A DNA stretch of 64,000 nt from Enhydrobacter sp. (GCF_030246845.1 NZ_CP126889.1:3281001-3345000); one strand, 5' to 3'; positions 8,477 to 17,390 are shown, numbered from the stretch's first letter. Notes: generated from the letters alone by a model not told the origin. Numbers and translations: made by a program.

Positions 8477-9358
8477 CTATCCGGTCGGAAGTTGCAGGAG
8501 GCTGGGATTGGTCGGGCGCAGCCCCCCGACAATGGCGAAGAAGTCCGGGTCGTCGGCGGCGAGCAAGCCGTGCCGGACGAAGAAGTCGATCAGCACCAAA
8601 TTGCAATTGAATTTGAAGCAGTTGGTGTCGCGCACTGTTTCGAGGACGCGCTGCACCGGCCAAAGCTCGAAAGACTCGACCTCGCCGTCATGTGCGGTCG
8701 GTGTGAAATCCTCCGGCAGCTCGAGGTCGAAGCAGGTCATGATATCGGGCTTGAGCTGGGCGCCCGATTGGCTCCAGTACGAGATGTAGCCGACGGCCTT
8801 CGCCTGGCGGGCGAGTTCGGGCGGGATGGCGGCCTCCTCGCCGCATTCCTTGACGAGGTTGTCGAGCAGGCCGACTCCGGCCGGCTGCCCGCCCGCCACG
8901 GTGTTGTCGAGCTCGCCCGGGAAGGTCGGCTTGTCGCGCGACCGTCGCGGCACCCAGACGTGCAGGCCGTCCTGCTTGCGCACATAGCCGGTCATGTGCG
9001 GTCCATAGGCGCGCACGCCGAACCACGGCACCGCCGCCCGCTCCATGGTCATGAGGGCGGGCCGGGAGAACTCCCAGGTGACCGGATACGGCTCCTCGCG
9101 CCACAGGCCCTTGAAATGACCTTGCGCCCGCAGCTCCAGCAGGAAGGCATGCATTGCCGCCGTGCGCTTCGTCGGTGCATCGAGCGCGCCGGCGAAATAC
9201 CAGCCCTGGCGGCGATGGGTGAAGAGATCGGGCCTGGCCGCCAGCACGGGCGCGAAATCGCGATGGATGAAGCCCGCGCGCTCGGTGCCGATGAACCACG
9301 GCTCGAACTGGCGCAGGTCGGCATTGTTGCAGCGCGCGATATGGTCGAGAAAGGACAT
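8477..9358 (-). CDS. Nudix hydrolase with DUF4743 N-terminal domain
   Basis: A 293-residue protein with an N-terminal DUF4743-type region (about residues 1-115) and a C-terminal Nudix fold. The Nudix box is at about 157-179 and reads GGQPAGVGLLDNLVKECGEE, with the metal-binding glutamates 171, 174 and 175. Relatives are annotated as thiamine-pyrophosphokinase-like Nudix proteins in plants and bacteria and hydrolyse nucleoside or thiamine diphosphates. The exact substrate is not predictable. It starts 28 bases from the divergent thioesterase-like gene. Confidence 0.85.
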   Translation of the reverse strand: MSFLDHIARCNNADLRQFEPWFIGTERAGFIHRDFAPVLAARPDLFTHRRQGWYFAGALDAPTKRTAAMHAFLLELRAQGHFKGLWREEPYPVTWEFSRPALMTMERAAVPWFGVRAYGPHMTGYVRKQDGLHVWVPRRSRDKPTFPGELDNTVAGGQPAGVGLLDNLVKECGEEAAIPPELARQAKAVGYISYWSQSGAQLKPDIMTCFDLELPEDFTPTAHDGEVESFELWPVQRVLETVRDTNCFKFNCNLVLIDFFVRHGLLAADDPDFFAIVGGLRPTNPSLLQLPTG

Positions 9359-9386
9359 GACGGACGACTAGCACAAAGGGGAGTGG

Positions 9387-9758
9387 ATGACCGAAGGCGA
9401 ACTGCAGGTCTTGCTTGAAGCGGCCATCCCCGCGCGCGAGCGCTATGGCCTGTTCGTCGAGGACTGCCAGGACCAGGATGTGCGGTTGCGCTTCTCACCG
9501 GCGGAGGGCGAGGGCTGGTCGGCGCCGGCGTTGCTGGCGTTGGTCGACGCATCGCTGCGGGCGGCGTCAGGGGTCGGCGCCGCCGTGACGCATCTCAATG
9601 TGACCGTCCTCCGTCCGGCGCTTCAGAGCGACGTGCTGGCGTTGTCGCGCGTGATCCGCCGTGACCGCGGGATCGCCCATGCCGAGGCCTGGCTCTTCAG
9701 CCACGCCGCCGTCGAGCCGATGCTGCACGCGACGGCGACCCTTTCGGTCCGCGCATGA
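9387..9758 (+). CDS. PaaI-type hotdog thioesterase-like protein
   Basis: A 123-residue protein fitting one hotdog fold. ALLALVDASLRAAS resembles the central helix that carries the catalytic Asp in PaaI-type acyl-CoA thioesterases, and VTHLNVTVLRPALQSDVLALSRVIRR matches the strands that follow. Asp52-like acid and helix are present, but the usual HGG motif is not, so activity is uncertain. Its stop codon lies inside the terminal repeat of dispersed element copy 2. Confidence 0.7.
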   Translation: MTEGELQVLLEAAIPARERYGLFVEDCQDQDVRLRFSPAEGEGWSAPALLALVDASLRAASGVGAAVTHLNVTVLRPALQSDVLALSRVIRRDRGIAHAEAWLFSHAAVEPMLHATATLSVRA

Positions 9759-9983
9759 GCGCAACCGAAGTTGCGCGCTCCTCCGAGCGCTCAACGGAGC
9801 GCGCCACTAACAGGAGACAAGATCAGGCATCGAACCAGTTTCCTGTCATCCCGAGCGCAGCGAGGGATCTTTGGCTGGCGCCGATCAAGGATCCCCTGCT
9901 TCGCTCGGGATGACACCGATCTTGCTGTCGCGCAGTTCATTCCCGAGGGCCGGCGCGGCCAGCGGGCAACTCCAGTGGCGCCG
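9756..9983 (+). repeat. Dispersed MITE/REP-like element, copy 2
   Basis: About 228 bp in the same orientation as copy 1. The left terminus is a mutated TGAGCGCAACCGAAGTT (9756-9772), whose first bases form the stop codon of the upstream gene. The middle carries GCGCCACTAACAGGAGACAA, then the palindrome (9845-9916; arms around GTCATCCCGAGCGCAG), and the right terminus AACTCCAGTGGCGCC ends near 9982. The element fills the gap to the convergent LysM gene and could act as a bidirectional terminator. Confidence 0.7.
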
Positions 9984-9996
9984 GGACGGCGGATGC

Positions 9997-10434
9997 CTAC
10001 AGTGGCGGGATGCGGATTTTCTGTCCGGGGAAGATCAGGTTGGCGTCCTTGATCACCTCGCGGTTGGCCTCGAAGATCCTGGGGTATTTGTTGGCGTCCT
10101 TGTAGAAGTGCTGTGCGATGGCCGACAGCGTATCGCCGGACTTGATGATGTAGTACTGCGTCTGGTCCTCGGCGGGCGGCGCCTTCATCCCTTCGACGCT
10201 GACATTGGCGACGCCCTTCGTATTGCCGGCGATGAGGATCGCTTTCTGCAGGGCTTCGGTGCTCGCGGCCTGGCCGCCCAGCTTCACGTCGCCGGAGGAC
10301 GGATCGTAATCGACCGTCAATCCCTCGATTCCCTTCAGGGAAGCCTCGATCTCGGCCTTGATCTTGTCGTTCGCTTCCGAGTCGCTGCTGAAGATCTTGC
10401 GGCCGATGTCGCGCACGAAATCGAACAGGCCCAT
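9997..10434 (-). CDS. BON-LysM protein, Kbp (YgaU) family
   Basis: A 145-residue protein with a short amphipathic start (MGLFDFVRDIGRKIF), a BON domain (about residues 25-82, GLTVDYDPSSGDVKLGG) and a C-terminal LysM domain (about 92-141, YIIKSGDTLSAIAQHFY and GQKIRIP). This is the architecture and length of E. coli Kbp, a cytoplasmic potassium-binding protein of 149 residues. I start at the ATG at 10434, matching the family N-terminus; an upstream start would add 19 unrelated residues. Potassium binding here is inferred from family. Confidence 0.88.
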   Translation of the reverse strand: MGLFDFVRDIGRKIFSSDSEANDKIKAEIEASLKGIEGLTVDYDPSSGDVKLGGQAASTEALQKAILIAGNTKGVANVSVEGMKAPPAEDQTQYYIIKSGDTLSAIAQHFYKDANKYPRIFEANREVIKDANLIFPGQKIRIPPL

Positions 10435-10513
10435 GACTGCCTCCACCGTTGTCGATACGGTGATGCTAGGTGCCGCGCGGCACCGGCGCAACCGACGCGC
10501 GATGAGCGTTTTG

Positions 10514-12508
10514 CTACGCCGCTTCCTTCCAGGCGGAGTCGACGACCGCCGTGATGTCCCGCATGATCTGCGTGAGATCGAAGTCCTTGGGCGTATAGAC
10601 GCGCGCCACGCCCGCCTCGATCAGGGTCCGGGCGTCGCCGGGCGGGATGATGCCGCCCACCACGACGGGCACGTCGCCGATGCCCGCGTCACGCATGCCT
10701 TGCAGGACGTCGTTCGCCAGCGAGACATGCCCACCCGACAGGATCGAGAGCCCGACCACGTGCACGCTCTCCTCGAGCGCGGCATTGACGATGCGCTCCG
10801 GCGTGAGCCGGATGCCCTCGTAAACCACCTCCATGCCGCAGTCGCGGGCCCGCACGGCGATCTGCTCCGCGCCGTTGGAATGGCCGTCGAGGCCGGGCTT
10901 GCCGACCAGGATCTTGATGCGCCGGCCGAGGCGGCGCGACACCGCGTCGACCTCGCGGCGGGCGGCCTCGAGCCGTGCGTCCCCCACGCCGGCGGCGCGC
11001 CCGACGCCGGTGGGGGCGCGATATTCGCCGAATACCTCGCGCAGCGCCTGCGTCCATTCGCCGGTCGTGACGCCGGCCTGCGCACAGGTGATCGACGGCG
11101 GCATGATATTGCGGTCTTCCCTCGCTGCCGCTGCCAGCTTGGCGAGTGCACTTTTCACGGCGGTGCCGTCGCGCGCGGCGCGCCAGGCCTTCAGCCGCCC
11201 GATCTGGTCTCGCTCGACCGAGGCATCGACGGTGAGGATGGCGCCTGTACCGGTCGAAAGCGGCGAGGGCTCGCCCTCGGTGAAGGCATTGACGCCCACC
11301 ACCGTCTGCTCGCCCGCCTCGATGGCCGACAGGCGCCGAAGGTTCGATTCCACCAGCCGCTGCTTCATGTAGGCCGCTTCGACCGCCGCCACCGCGCCGC
11401 CCATTTCCTCGATGCGCCTCATCTCGGCGAGCGCCTCCTGCTTCAGCGCCTCGACCTTGCGCGCGATCTCGACGCTGCCGTCGAAGATGTCGCCGTATTC
11501 CAGAAGATCGGTTTCATGGGCCACGATCTGCTGCAGCCGGAGCGACCATTGCTGGTCCCACGGCCGCGGCAGGCCGAGCGCCTCGTTCCAGGCGGGGAGC
11601 TGGACCGAGCGCGCGCGCGCGTTCTTGCTCATCACGACCGCCAGCATCTCGAGCAGGATGCGATAGACGTTGTTCTCCGGCTGCTGCTCGGTGAGCCCGA
11701 GCGAGTTCACCTGCACGCCGTAGCGGAACAGCCGCTGCTTGGCATCCTCGACGCCGTAGCGGGTTTGGGTGACCTCGTCCCACAGCTCGGCGAAGGCCCG
11801 CATCTTGCACATCTCCGTGATGAAGCGGATGCCGGCGTTCACGAAGAAGGAGATGCGGCCCACGACCTGCGGGAAATCGGCCTGCGGCACCTGGCCGCGC
11901 GCCCTCACCGCGTCGAGCACGGCGATCGCATTGGCGAGCGCGAAGGCCAGCTCCTGCACCGGCGTGGCGCCCGCCTCCTGCAGGTGATAGCTGCAGACAT
12001 TCATGGGGTTCCACTTGGGAACCTCGCGATAGGTGAAGCCGATCGTGTCGGCGGTCAGCCGGAGCGACGGCTCGGGCGGGAAGATGTAGGTGCCGCGCGA
12101 CAGATACTCCTTGATGATGTCGTTCTGCGTCGTGCCCTGCAGCTTGGCGCGTGCCACGCCCTGCGCCTCGGCGGTGGCGATGTAGAGCGAGAGCAGCCAC
12201 GCCGCCGGCGCGTTGATGGTCATCGAGGTGTTCATGCGGTCGAGCGGAATGCCGTCGAACAGCGTGCACATGTCGCCGAGATGGCTGATCGGCACGCCGA
12301 CCTTGCCGACCTCGCCCTTGGCCAGCGGATGGTCGGAGTCGTAGCCTGTCTGGGTCGGCAGATCGAAGGCGACGGAAAGGCCGGTCTGGCCGCGCGCGAG
12401 GTTGGTGCGATAGAGCTCGTTGGACTTCGCCGCCGTCGAATGGCCGGCGTAGGTGCGGATCAGCCATGGTCTATCCCGGACGGGCTTGTCGCGCATCGCG
12501 GCGGTCAT
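10514..12508 (-). CDS. ecm: Ethylmalonyl-CoA mutase
   Basis: A 664-residue adenosylcobalamin enzyme that converts (2R)-ethylmalonyl-CoA to (2S)-methylsuccinyl-CoA in the ethylmalonyl-CoA pathway for acetate assimilation. The N-terminal TIM barrel begins RPWLIRTYAGHSTAAKSN and holds GQTGLSVAFDLPTQTGYDSD; the C-terminal B12 domain has the base-off motif DxHxxG in KPGLDGHSNGAEQ and the later GLSILSGGH. The sequence is closer to Ecm than to methylmalonyl-CoA mutase, from long agreement with the Rhodobacter enzyme as I remember it. GGAG lies 8 bases before the ATG at 12508. Crotonyl-CoA carboxylase and the other pathway enzymes are not in this window. Confidence 0.93.
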   Translation of the reverse strand: MTAAMRDKPVRDRPWLIRTYAGHSTAAKSNELYRTNLARGQTGLSVAFDLPTQTGYDSDHPLAKGEVGKVGVPISHLGDMCTLFDGIPLDRMNTSMTINAPAAWLLSLYIATAEAQGVARAKLQGTTQNDIIKEYLSRGTYIFPPEPSLRLTADTIGFTYREVPKWNPMNVCSYHLQEAGATPVQELAFALANAIAVLDAVRARGQVPQADFPQVVGRISFFVNAGIRFITEMCKMRAFAELWDEVTQTRYGVEDAKQRLFRYGVQVNSLGLTEQQPENNVYRILLEMLAVVMSKNARARSVQLPAWNEALGLPRPWDQQWSLRLQQIVAHETDLLEYGDIFDGSVEIARKVEALKQEALAEMRRIEEMGGAVAAVEAAYMKQRLVESNLRRLSAIEAGEQTVVGVNAFTEGEPSPLSTGTGAILTVDASVERDQIGRLKAWRAARDGTAVKSALAKLAAAAREDRNIMPPSITCAQAGVTTGEWTQALREVFGEYRAPTGVGRAAGVGDARLEAARREVDAVSRRLGRRIKILVGKPGLDGHSNGAEQIAVRARDCGMEVVYEGIRLTPERIVNAALEESVHVVGLSILSGGHVSLANDVLQGMRDAGIGDVPVVVGGIIPPGDARTLIEAGVARVYTPKDFDLTQIMRDITAVVDSAWKEAA

Positions 12509-12590
12509 GGTATAAGCTCCGATCCTCCCAATTGATGTTGCGCTGCAGCATAAAGCCTTTTGCGATGCAGCCAAGAGGTAAAAATCCGCC

Positions 12591-13787
12591 GTGAACGACT
12601 CCTTTGGCGGCGCGGCCGATCTGCCCCCGCCCTTCGAGCCGCAGCCTGCGGCACCACCGCCGGCGCCAGCCCTCGTGCCCGCCCGGCCCGTCTATGACGG
12701 CAAGCTCGGGGAGCTTTACGGCATTTATTTGCGTCACCTGCTCCTGATGGTGCTGACGCTGGGCTGGTCGCGCTTCTGGGGCCGCACCCGGATCCGCCGC
12801 TATCTCTGGAACCATATGTCCGTGCTGGGCGACCGCTTCGAATATCGCGGTCGCGGGATCGAGCTGATGTTGGGCTTCCTGGTGGTGCTCGCGATCCTGG
12901 CCGTGCTGGGCGGCGGGGCATGGCTGGTCTGGCACTTCGTGCTGCACGACCGCTCGATCCCCGGCTTCGACCTCGTGAACGTCGTGCTGCTGGCGATCGC
13001 CCTGATCGGTGTGCCGCTCGCCTATGTCGGCCACTATTCGGGGCTGCGCTACAAGCTCTCGCGCACACGCTGGCGCGGCATACGCTGCGCCATGGAGGGC
13101 TCGGCATGGGCCTATGGCGCGCGCGCGACGTTCCTCAACTTCGCCAACGCCGTGACGGCGCGCCTGCTGACGCCCGTCGTGTCGGTCAACCTGGCGCGCC
13201 CGCGCATCGTGCATGCACGGCTGGGAACGCAGGGCTTCGACTTTGCCGGCAGCGCCGGCGACATCTACGGCCGCTACGTCGGCTACTACTTCCTGAACAT
13301 CCTGGCCTGGGTCGTGGCGTTTGCGGTGGCGGCCTTCGCGCTCGGCGGCTTCATCGAGCAGCTCGGCCTCGAGAAGAAGGACATCGAGACCTTCGCCGAT
13401 CTCGGTCGCCTGCGCACTCTGCTCGTGATCGTGGGCGTGGCCGTTGGCGCCTATCTGCTGTTCGGCCTGATGATCCTGCCGCTGCGCTGCTGGTGGCGGG
13501 CCTATCTCTATCGCTATCTCGTGAGCCATACCCGGGCGGGCAATGTCCTCTTCACCACGGGCATCAGCACGCGCCAGATGTGGGGCTATCTGGTGCTCAA
13601 CTACCTGATCGTGCTGCTCACCTTCGGCCTCGGCTGGCCGTGGGTGATGCATCGCACGCTGCGCCTGGTCGCCAACGAGCTGTGGCTCTACGGCGCGCCC
13701 GACGGCGGCGCGATCGGCCAGCCGCCCGACAGGGGACCGCGCTTCGGCGAGGGACTGCTCGACATGTTCGACGTGAGCGGCATCTGA
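12591..13787 (+). CDS. DUF898 (YjgN family) membrane protein
   Basis: A 398-residue membrane protein starting with GTG. A proline-rich cytoplasmic start (about 1-35) precedes repeated units of the DUF898 family, each with a WSRFWGRTRIRRYLWNHM-like or GLRYKLSRTRWRGIRC-like block; about six to eight membrane segments follow. Relatives include E. coli YjgN, of unknown function. Its stop overlaps the start of the M48 peptidase (TGATG at 13785-13789). This DUF898-plus-M48 pairing recurs in proteobacteria, so they probably work together at the inner membrane. Confidence 0.85.
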   Translation: MNDSFGGAADLPPPFEPQPAAPPPAPALVPARPVYDGKLGELYGIYLRHLLLMVLTLGWSRFWGRTRIRRYLWNHMSVLGDRFEYRGRGIELMLGFLVVLAILAVLGGGAWLVWHFVLHDRSIPGFDLVNVVLLAIALIGVPLAYVGHYSGLRYKLSRTRWRGIRCAMEGSAWAYGARATFLNFANAVTARLLTPVVSVNLARPRIVHARLGTQGFDFAGSAGDIYGRYVGYYFLNILAWVVAFAVAAFALGGFIEQLGLEKKDIETFADLGRLRTLLVIVGVAVGAYLLFGLMILPLRCWWRAYLYRYLVSHTRAGNVLFTTGISTRQMWGYLVLNYLIVLLTFGLGWPWVMHRTLRLVANELWLYGAPDGGAIGQPPDRGPRFGEGLLDMFDVSGI

Positions 13788-14866
13788 TGGCGCCGTCGCC
13801 CTCCGAGATCCGCGGCCGCTACTACGACGGCAAGACCGCCGAAGTGCGCGAGGTCACGGTCGTGGCGACGCCGGGCGAGGTGGTCCTGCGCGACGCGGTG
13901 GATGCCGCCCCGGTGGCGCGCTGGCCGATCGTCGAGCTCGGCGTGCTGGGCGACAGCGAGCACGAGGCGGTGCCGCTGCTGGTGCGCCGCAACGGGGAGG
14001 CACGGCTCGCGATCGAGGATGCCGGGCAGCGCCGCGCGCTCGGCGCCGCAGTGCCGGAGATCGCCCGTCTCGGGGCGCACCGGCCCGCCGCGGCGGGGCG
14101 CATCCTGCAGTTCGGCGCGGGCCTCGTCGCGGCGATCGCGCTCTTCTGGGCCGGACTGCAGGCTGGCAGCGATGCGCTCGCGCCCTTGGTGCCGCAGTCG
14201 CTGCAGGCGCGGCTGGGGGAGCGCGTCTATGCCGAACTCGTGGGCAAGCGGCCGCTGTGCGAGGGCGAGCCCGGGCTGGCGGCGGTCAACCGGTTCGCCG
14301 GCCGGCTCGCCGCCCAGGCCGGCTACGATCGGCCGGTCAGCGTGCGCGTCGTGAAGGGCGGGCCGGTCAATGCCTTCACCCTGCCGGGCGGCATCGTGAT
14401 CCTCTATTCGGACCTGATCGATCGGGCGGCGGACGGCAACGAGCTGGGCGGCGTGATCGCGCACGAGATCGGCCATGCCGTGCACTATCACCCGATCAAG
14501 GGCCTGGCGCGGCAGTACGGGACCGAGCAGATCCTGAAGGCGATCACCGGCGGCTATTCGGATATCGGCACGCTGGGCTCCGGTGGCTCCCTGCTGCTGG
14601 CCTTGCGCAACGGCCGCCAGTTCGAGCGCGAAGCCGATGCGACCGGCGTGGCGCTCCTCGAGGGGCTCGGCCTGCGCGCCGACGGCATGTCGCGCTTCTT
14701 CGAGGCGCTGCTGAAGACCGAGCCGCACGACCTCGCCGGCGTTGCCGGTATCTGGTCGGACCATCCGCCCACCGTCGAGCGCGTCGCGGTGACGCGCCGC
14801 GCCCCGACCGGCGCGCCTGACTTCACGGACGCCGACTGGCAGGCTATCCGCAGGGTGTGCCACTGA
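13787..14866 (+). CDS. M48 family metallopeptidase
   Basis: A 359-residue zinc peptidase. An N-terminal region of about 100 residues precedes one membrane segment (about 104-124). The catalytic domain holds the HEIGH zinc motif at 226-230 and the third ligand Glu near 282 in FEREADATG. The GGIVILYSDLI block before HEIGH is typical of bacterial M48C peptidases. It is coupled to the DUF898 gene by a one-base stop/start overlap. The likely role is quality control or processing at the membrane or in the periplasm, which is inference. Confidence 0.88.
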   Translation: MAPSPSEIRGRYYDGKTAEVREVTVVATPGEVVLRDAVDAAPVARWPIVELGVLGDSEHEAVPLLVRRNGEARLAIEDAGQRRALGAAVPEIARLGAHRPAAAGRILQFGAGLVAAIALFWAGLQAGSDALAPLVPQSLQARLGERVYAELVGKRPLCEGEPGLAAVNRFAGRLAAQAGYDRPVSVRVVKGGPVNAFTLPGGIVILYSDLIDRAADGNELGGVIAHEIGHAVHYHPIKGLARQYGTEQILKAITGGYSDIGTLGSGGSLLLALRNGRQFEREADATGVALLEGLGLRADGMSRFFEALLKTEPHDLAGVAGIWSDHPPTVERVAVTRRAPTGAPDFTDADWQAIRRVCH

Positions 14867-14910
14867 ACATCTTGCCGGGACGACGATGGTCGGCAAGCGG
14901 AGGAGGACCC

Positions 14911-15285
14911 ATGCCCATCACCTGGACCATTTCGCATGCGGAGCGGCTGGTGACGGTGAAGGCCGACGGGCCTGTCACGCTCCAGAACGCGGAGGAATAT
15001 CTCGACGCGATCGTCGTCAACGACGCCATGCCCTATCGCAAGCTCGTCGACTGCACCGCCATGCAGCCGATCGCCAGCGATGAGGAGATGATGCAGCTCG
15101 GCGGGCGCATGCGGGCCTATGTGGCGACGCTGGAGGGCGGCCCGCTGGCCTTCGTTGCAACCACGCCGGACGTGCTCGACTATGTCAGGCGCTATATCAA
15201 TCTCGTGATGGGGGCGACGCGCCCGGTCAAGATCTTCAAGACAGCGGACGAGGCGCGCCGGTGGCTGGACGCCCAGAACGGCTGA
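14911..15285 (+). CDS. STAS/SpoIIAA-like protein
   Basis: A 124-residue protein of the SpoIIAA-like (STAS fold) type, common in alphaproteobacteria. It opens with a beta strand (ITWTISHAERLVTVKADG), then alternates helices and strands to the end (VKIFKTADEARRWLD). I start at 14911, where GGAGGA precedes the ATG by a few bases. Such proteins are predicted lipid- or nucleotide-interacting and often regulate partners; no anti-sigma or transporter partner is adjacent. Confidence 0.65.
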   Translation: MPITWTISHAERLVTVKADGPVTLQNAEEYLDAIVVNDAMPYRKLVDCTAMQPIASDEEMMQLGGRMRAYVATLEGGPLAFVATTPDVLDYVRRYINLVMGATRPVKIFKTADEARRWLDAQNG

Positions 15286-15295
15286 TCGGTTCGCG

Positions 15296-16111
15296 CTACC
15301 GCCGTTGCCTCGCTTTGTAGGACAGCCAGGCGACGATCGCATCGATGTCGGCGTCTGACAGGGAGTCGGCTGAGAAGGCCGGCATCTTCTGGTCGGGCCA
15401 ATGGCGCACCGAAGCGGGATCGCGCAGGAGCTTCCTCAGCGCCTGCGGCTGGAAGTAGTCGACCGGGTTCATGGGCGTGCCGAGATCGGGGCCCTGCGTG
15501 CCTTCGCCCTCGCCGTGGAAGCGATGGCAGGCCATGCAGACGGCGACGAAGCGATCGAGGCCGCGGCGGACAGGGGAGGTGGCGGCCACGCTCGCGTCGA
15601 CGGCGAGGCCCGGCCAGCGCTTGTAGGGACTGTCCGTCACGGTGAGAGCGGCGAGCTTGTAGGCCCAGTATTCGCTGCTGATCTCCGCCGTGCGGCCGGT
15701 CCGCCAGACAATGTAGAAGGGACCCGCGCTTTCCTTGTTCTTGGCCTGCGGCAAGGACGGCCAGCGCGCCGCCGGATCCTCGATGGCGACGAACGCCCCG
15801 GTGTCGGCCGACTCGAGCTCGAGCAGCCGCGCCGGGATGGCGATCGAGAAATCGTCGGTCGCCCGCGCCTGCACGTAGTCGTCCACGCCTGTCTTCGTGC
15901 GCTTCAGGAGCTTAGCCGCCGGGATCGCGCGGTAGGTCATGGTGCGGTGGTAGACGATGTCGTCGACCGTCACATCGCGCGTCGCCGGATCGGCCAGCAG
16001 TTCCTTTGTGGTGTAGGCGTGCGACGACTGCCGGTCGGCGACAGTGAGCGTCTGGGCGTGCGCGACGAGTGCGAGCGACAGACCAACGACGAATGCGATT
16101 GCCGTCCGCAC
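15296..16111 (-). CDS. Class I cytochrome c with a molybdo-oxidoreductase-like N-terminal domain
   Basis: A secreted protein of about 271 residues. It has a signal peptide (AIAFVVGLSLALVAHAQ), an N-terminal domain of about 150 residues that may resemble SUOX-type substrate domains (weakly supported), and a C-terminal cytochrome c domain with CMACH near residue 192 and a likely axial Met in QKMPAFS. It should carry electrons in the periplasm. The start is uncertain: the GTG at 16111 and nearby TTG codons are available, and the bases just upstream belong to a short repeat element, so the ribosome binding site is weak or rebuilt. Confidence 0.75.
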   Translation of the reverse strand: MRTAIAFVVGLSLALVAHAQTLTVADRQSSHAYTTKELLADPATRDVTVDDIVYHRTMTYRAIPAAKLLKRTKTGVDDYVQARATDDFSIAIPARLLELESADTGAFVAIEDPAARWPSLPQAKNKESAGPFYIVWRTGRTAEISSEYWAYKLAALTVTDSPYKRWPGLAVDASVAATSPVRRGLDRFVAVCMACHRFHGEGEGTQGPDLGTPMNPVDYFQPQALRKLLRDPASVRHWPDQKMPAFSADSLSDADIDAIVAWLSYKARQRR

Positions 16112-16113
16112 CA

Positions 16114-16180
16114 ATGAGCGCAACTGGAGTTGCGCGCTCCGATGAGCGCTCAAGGGAGCGCGCCACTCCAGTGGCGCAAT
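16114..16180 (+). repeat. Deletion derivative of the dispersed element (67 bp)
   Basis: The left terminus (GAGCGCAACTGGAGTT, ending 16131) plus about 30 bases of left module run directly into the right terminus ACTCCAGTGGCGCAAT (16165-16180). The inner palindrome is absent. Both termini match those of the full 230-bp copies. The element lies immediately upstream of, or across, the start of the cytochrome gene on the minus strand. Confidence 0.65.
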
Positions 16181-16229
16181 CTTCCTGTTCCGCTCATGAA
16201 GGCCGGCCTCGGTAAAAAAATCTCCGCCA

Positions 16230-17348
16230 TCACCCCTTCATCCGCTGGCCGCTGGTACGGTGGTCCTTCAGCACCTCGGGGCGGAAGGCGAGGCCGTGGC
16301 CGGGCCGTTCGGGCGGCGTCATGGTGCCGTCCTTGTCGGGCAGGATCGGCTCGATCCAGAGATCGTCGTTCCAGTCCATGTACTCGAGGTAGCTGGAGTT
16401 GGGGATCGAGGCCAGCAGATGCACCATCTGCTCATGGAAGAGGTGCGGCGCGATGCGGATGCCCCACGGCTCGGCGGCGGCGGCGATCTTGCGCAGCTCG
16501 GTGTAGCCGCCGCGCATCGGGTCGGGCTGCAGGATCGGCACGCACGGCGTCTCGAAGAAGGGCCGCAGGTCCTGGCGCGTGAAGTGGCTCTCGCCACCCA
16601 CGACGCGGGTCCTGAGCGCGGCCGCGATGCGGCGGTAGCCGGCGAAATCCTCGGCGATCACCGGCTCCTCGAGCCAGTAGGGATCGAACTCGTCGATCCG
16701 ATGGCCGGCCTGGATGGCCGTGTCGGCGTCCCAGCCCATGTTGACGTCGATCATGATCTCGACGCCGTCGCCCATGGCCTCGCGCATCGCCTTCACGTTC
16801 GCGACGTCCTCGCGCCACGGCCGGATATGCGCCACCTGCATCTTGATGGCCTTGAGGCCCATGGCGGTGAATTCCCTGGCGCGAGCGATCATGCCGTCGC
16901 GGCCGAGCCCCCGGAAGCAGCCTGAACCGTAGGCCGGCACCCTGGAGCGCGCGGCGCCCCACAGCCTGAACAGCGGCAGGCCGGCGCGCTTGCCGACGAG
17001 ATCCCACAGCGCCATGTCGACGGCGCTCTGGGCGAACACCGTGACGCCCATGCGGCCGAGCCAGAAATTGCTCCGGTAGAGCTGGGTCCAGATCGCCTCG
17101 ATCTCGGTGGCGTCGCGGCCGATGACATGGGGCGCCACCAGCTCCTTCATCGCCGCATCGATCGTGTGCAGCCCGCCGCGCAGGGGCTGCAGGTAGCTCA
17201 TGCCGACGAGACCGCCCTGGGTCTCGATTTCGAGGACGTAGATCTCGCGAAACGGGTCGGAAAGAATGCCGGCCGCCGGCGGCTTGCCTCGCCACGGCAC
17301 CTGCAGGAGCGTCGAGCGCAGTTCGACAATCGTCGTGGCTGAAGTCAT
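16230..17348 (-). CDS. Mandelate racemase/muconate lactonizing family enzyme (enolase superfamily)
   Basis: A 372-residue enolase-superfamily enzyme, likely a sugar-acid dehydratase or racemase. Metal ligands are visible as Asp201 (MIDVNMGW), Glu227 (LEEP) and Glu253 (GGES). The His-Asp dyad is His302 (APHLFHE) and Asp276 (QPD). In the barrel lysine motif I see Lys169 in AIKMQ, but the second lysine position is Gln171, a departure from the usual KxK. GGGGA precedes the ATG at 17348. It starts 42 bases from the divergent citramalate synthase gene. Substrate cannot be assigned. Confidence 0.87.
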   Translation of the reverse strand: MTSATTIVELRSTLLQVPWRGKPPAAGILSDPFREIYVLEIETQGGLVGMSYLQPLRGGLHTIDAAMKELVAPHVIGRDATEIEAIWTQLYRSNFWLGRMGVTVFAQSAVDMALWDLVGKRAGLPLFRLWGAARSRVPAYGSGCFRGLGRDGMIARAREFTAMGLKAIKMQVAHIRPWREDVANVKAMREAMGDGVEIMIDVNMGWDADTAIQAGHRIDEFDPYWLEEPVIAEDFAGYRRIAAALRTRVVGGESHFTRQDLRPFFETPCVPILQPDPMRGGYTELRKIAAAAEPWGIRIAPHLFHEQMVHLLASIPNSSYLEYMDWNDDLWIEPILPDKDGTMTPPERPGHGLAFRPEVLKDHRTSGQRMKG

Positions 17349-17390
17349 AAGGCTGTCCCCGCTTGTTGGCCCCACTATGATGCCGCCGCC

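Noticed and set aside
10358..12535. 725-residue plus-strand frame opposite ethylmalonyl-CoA mutase
   Set aside because: Shadow frame; the minus strand has the complete B12 enzyme.
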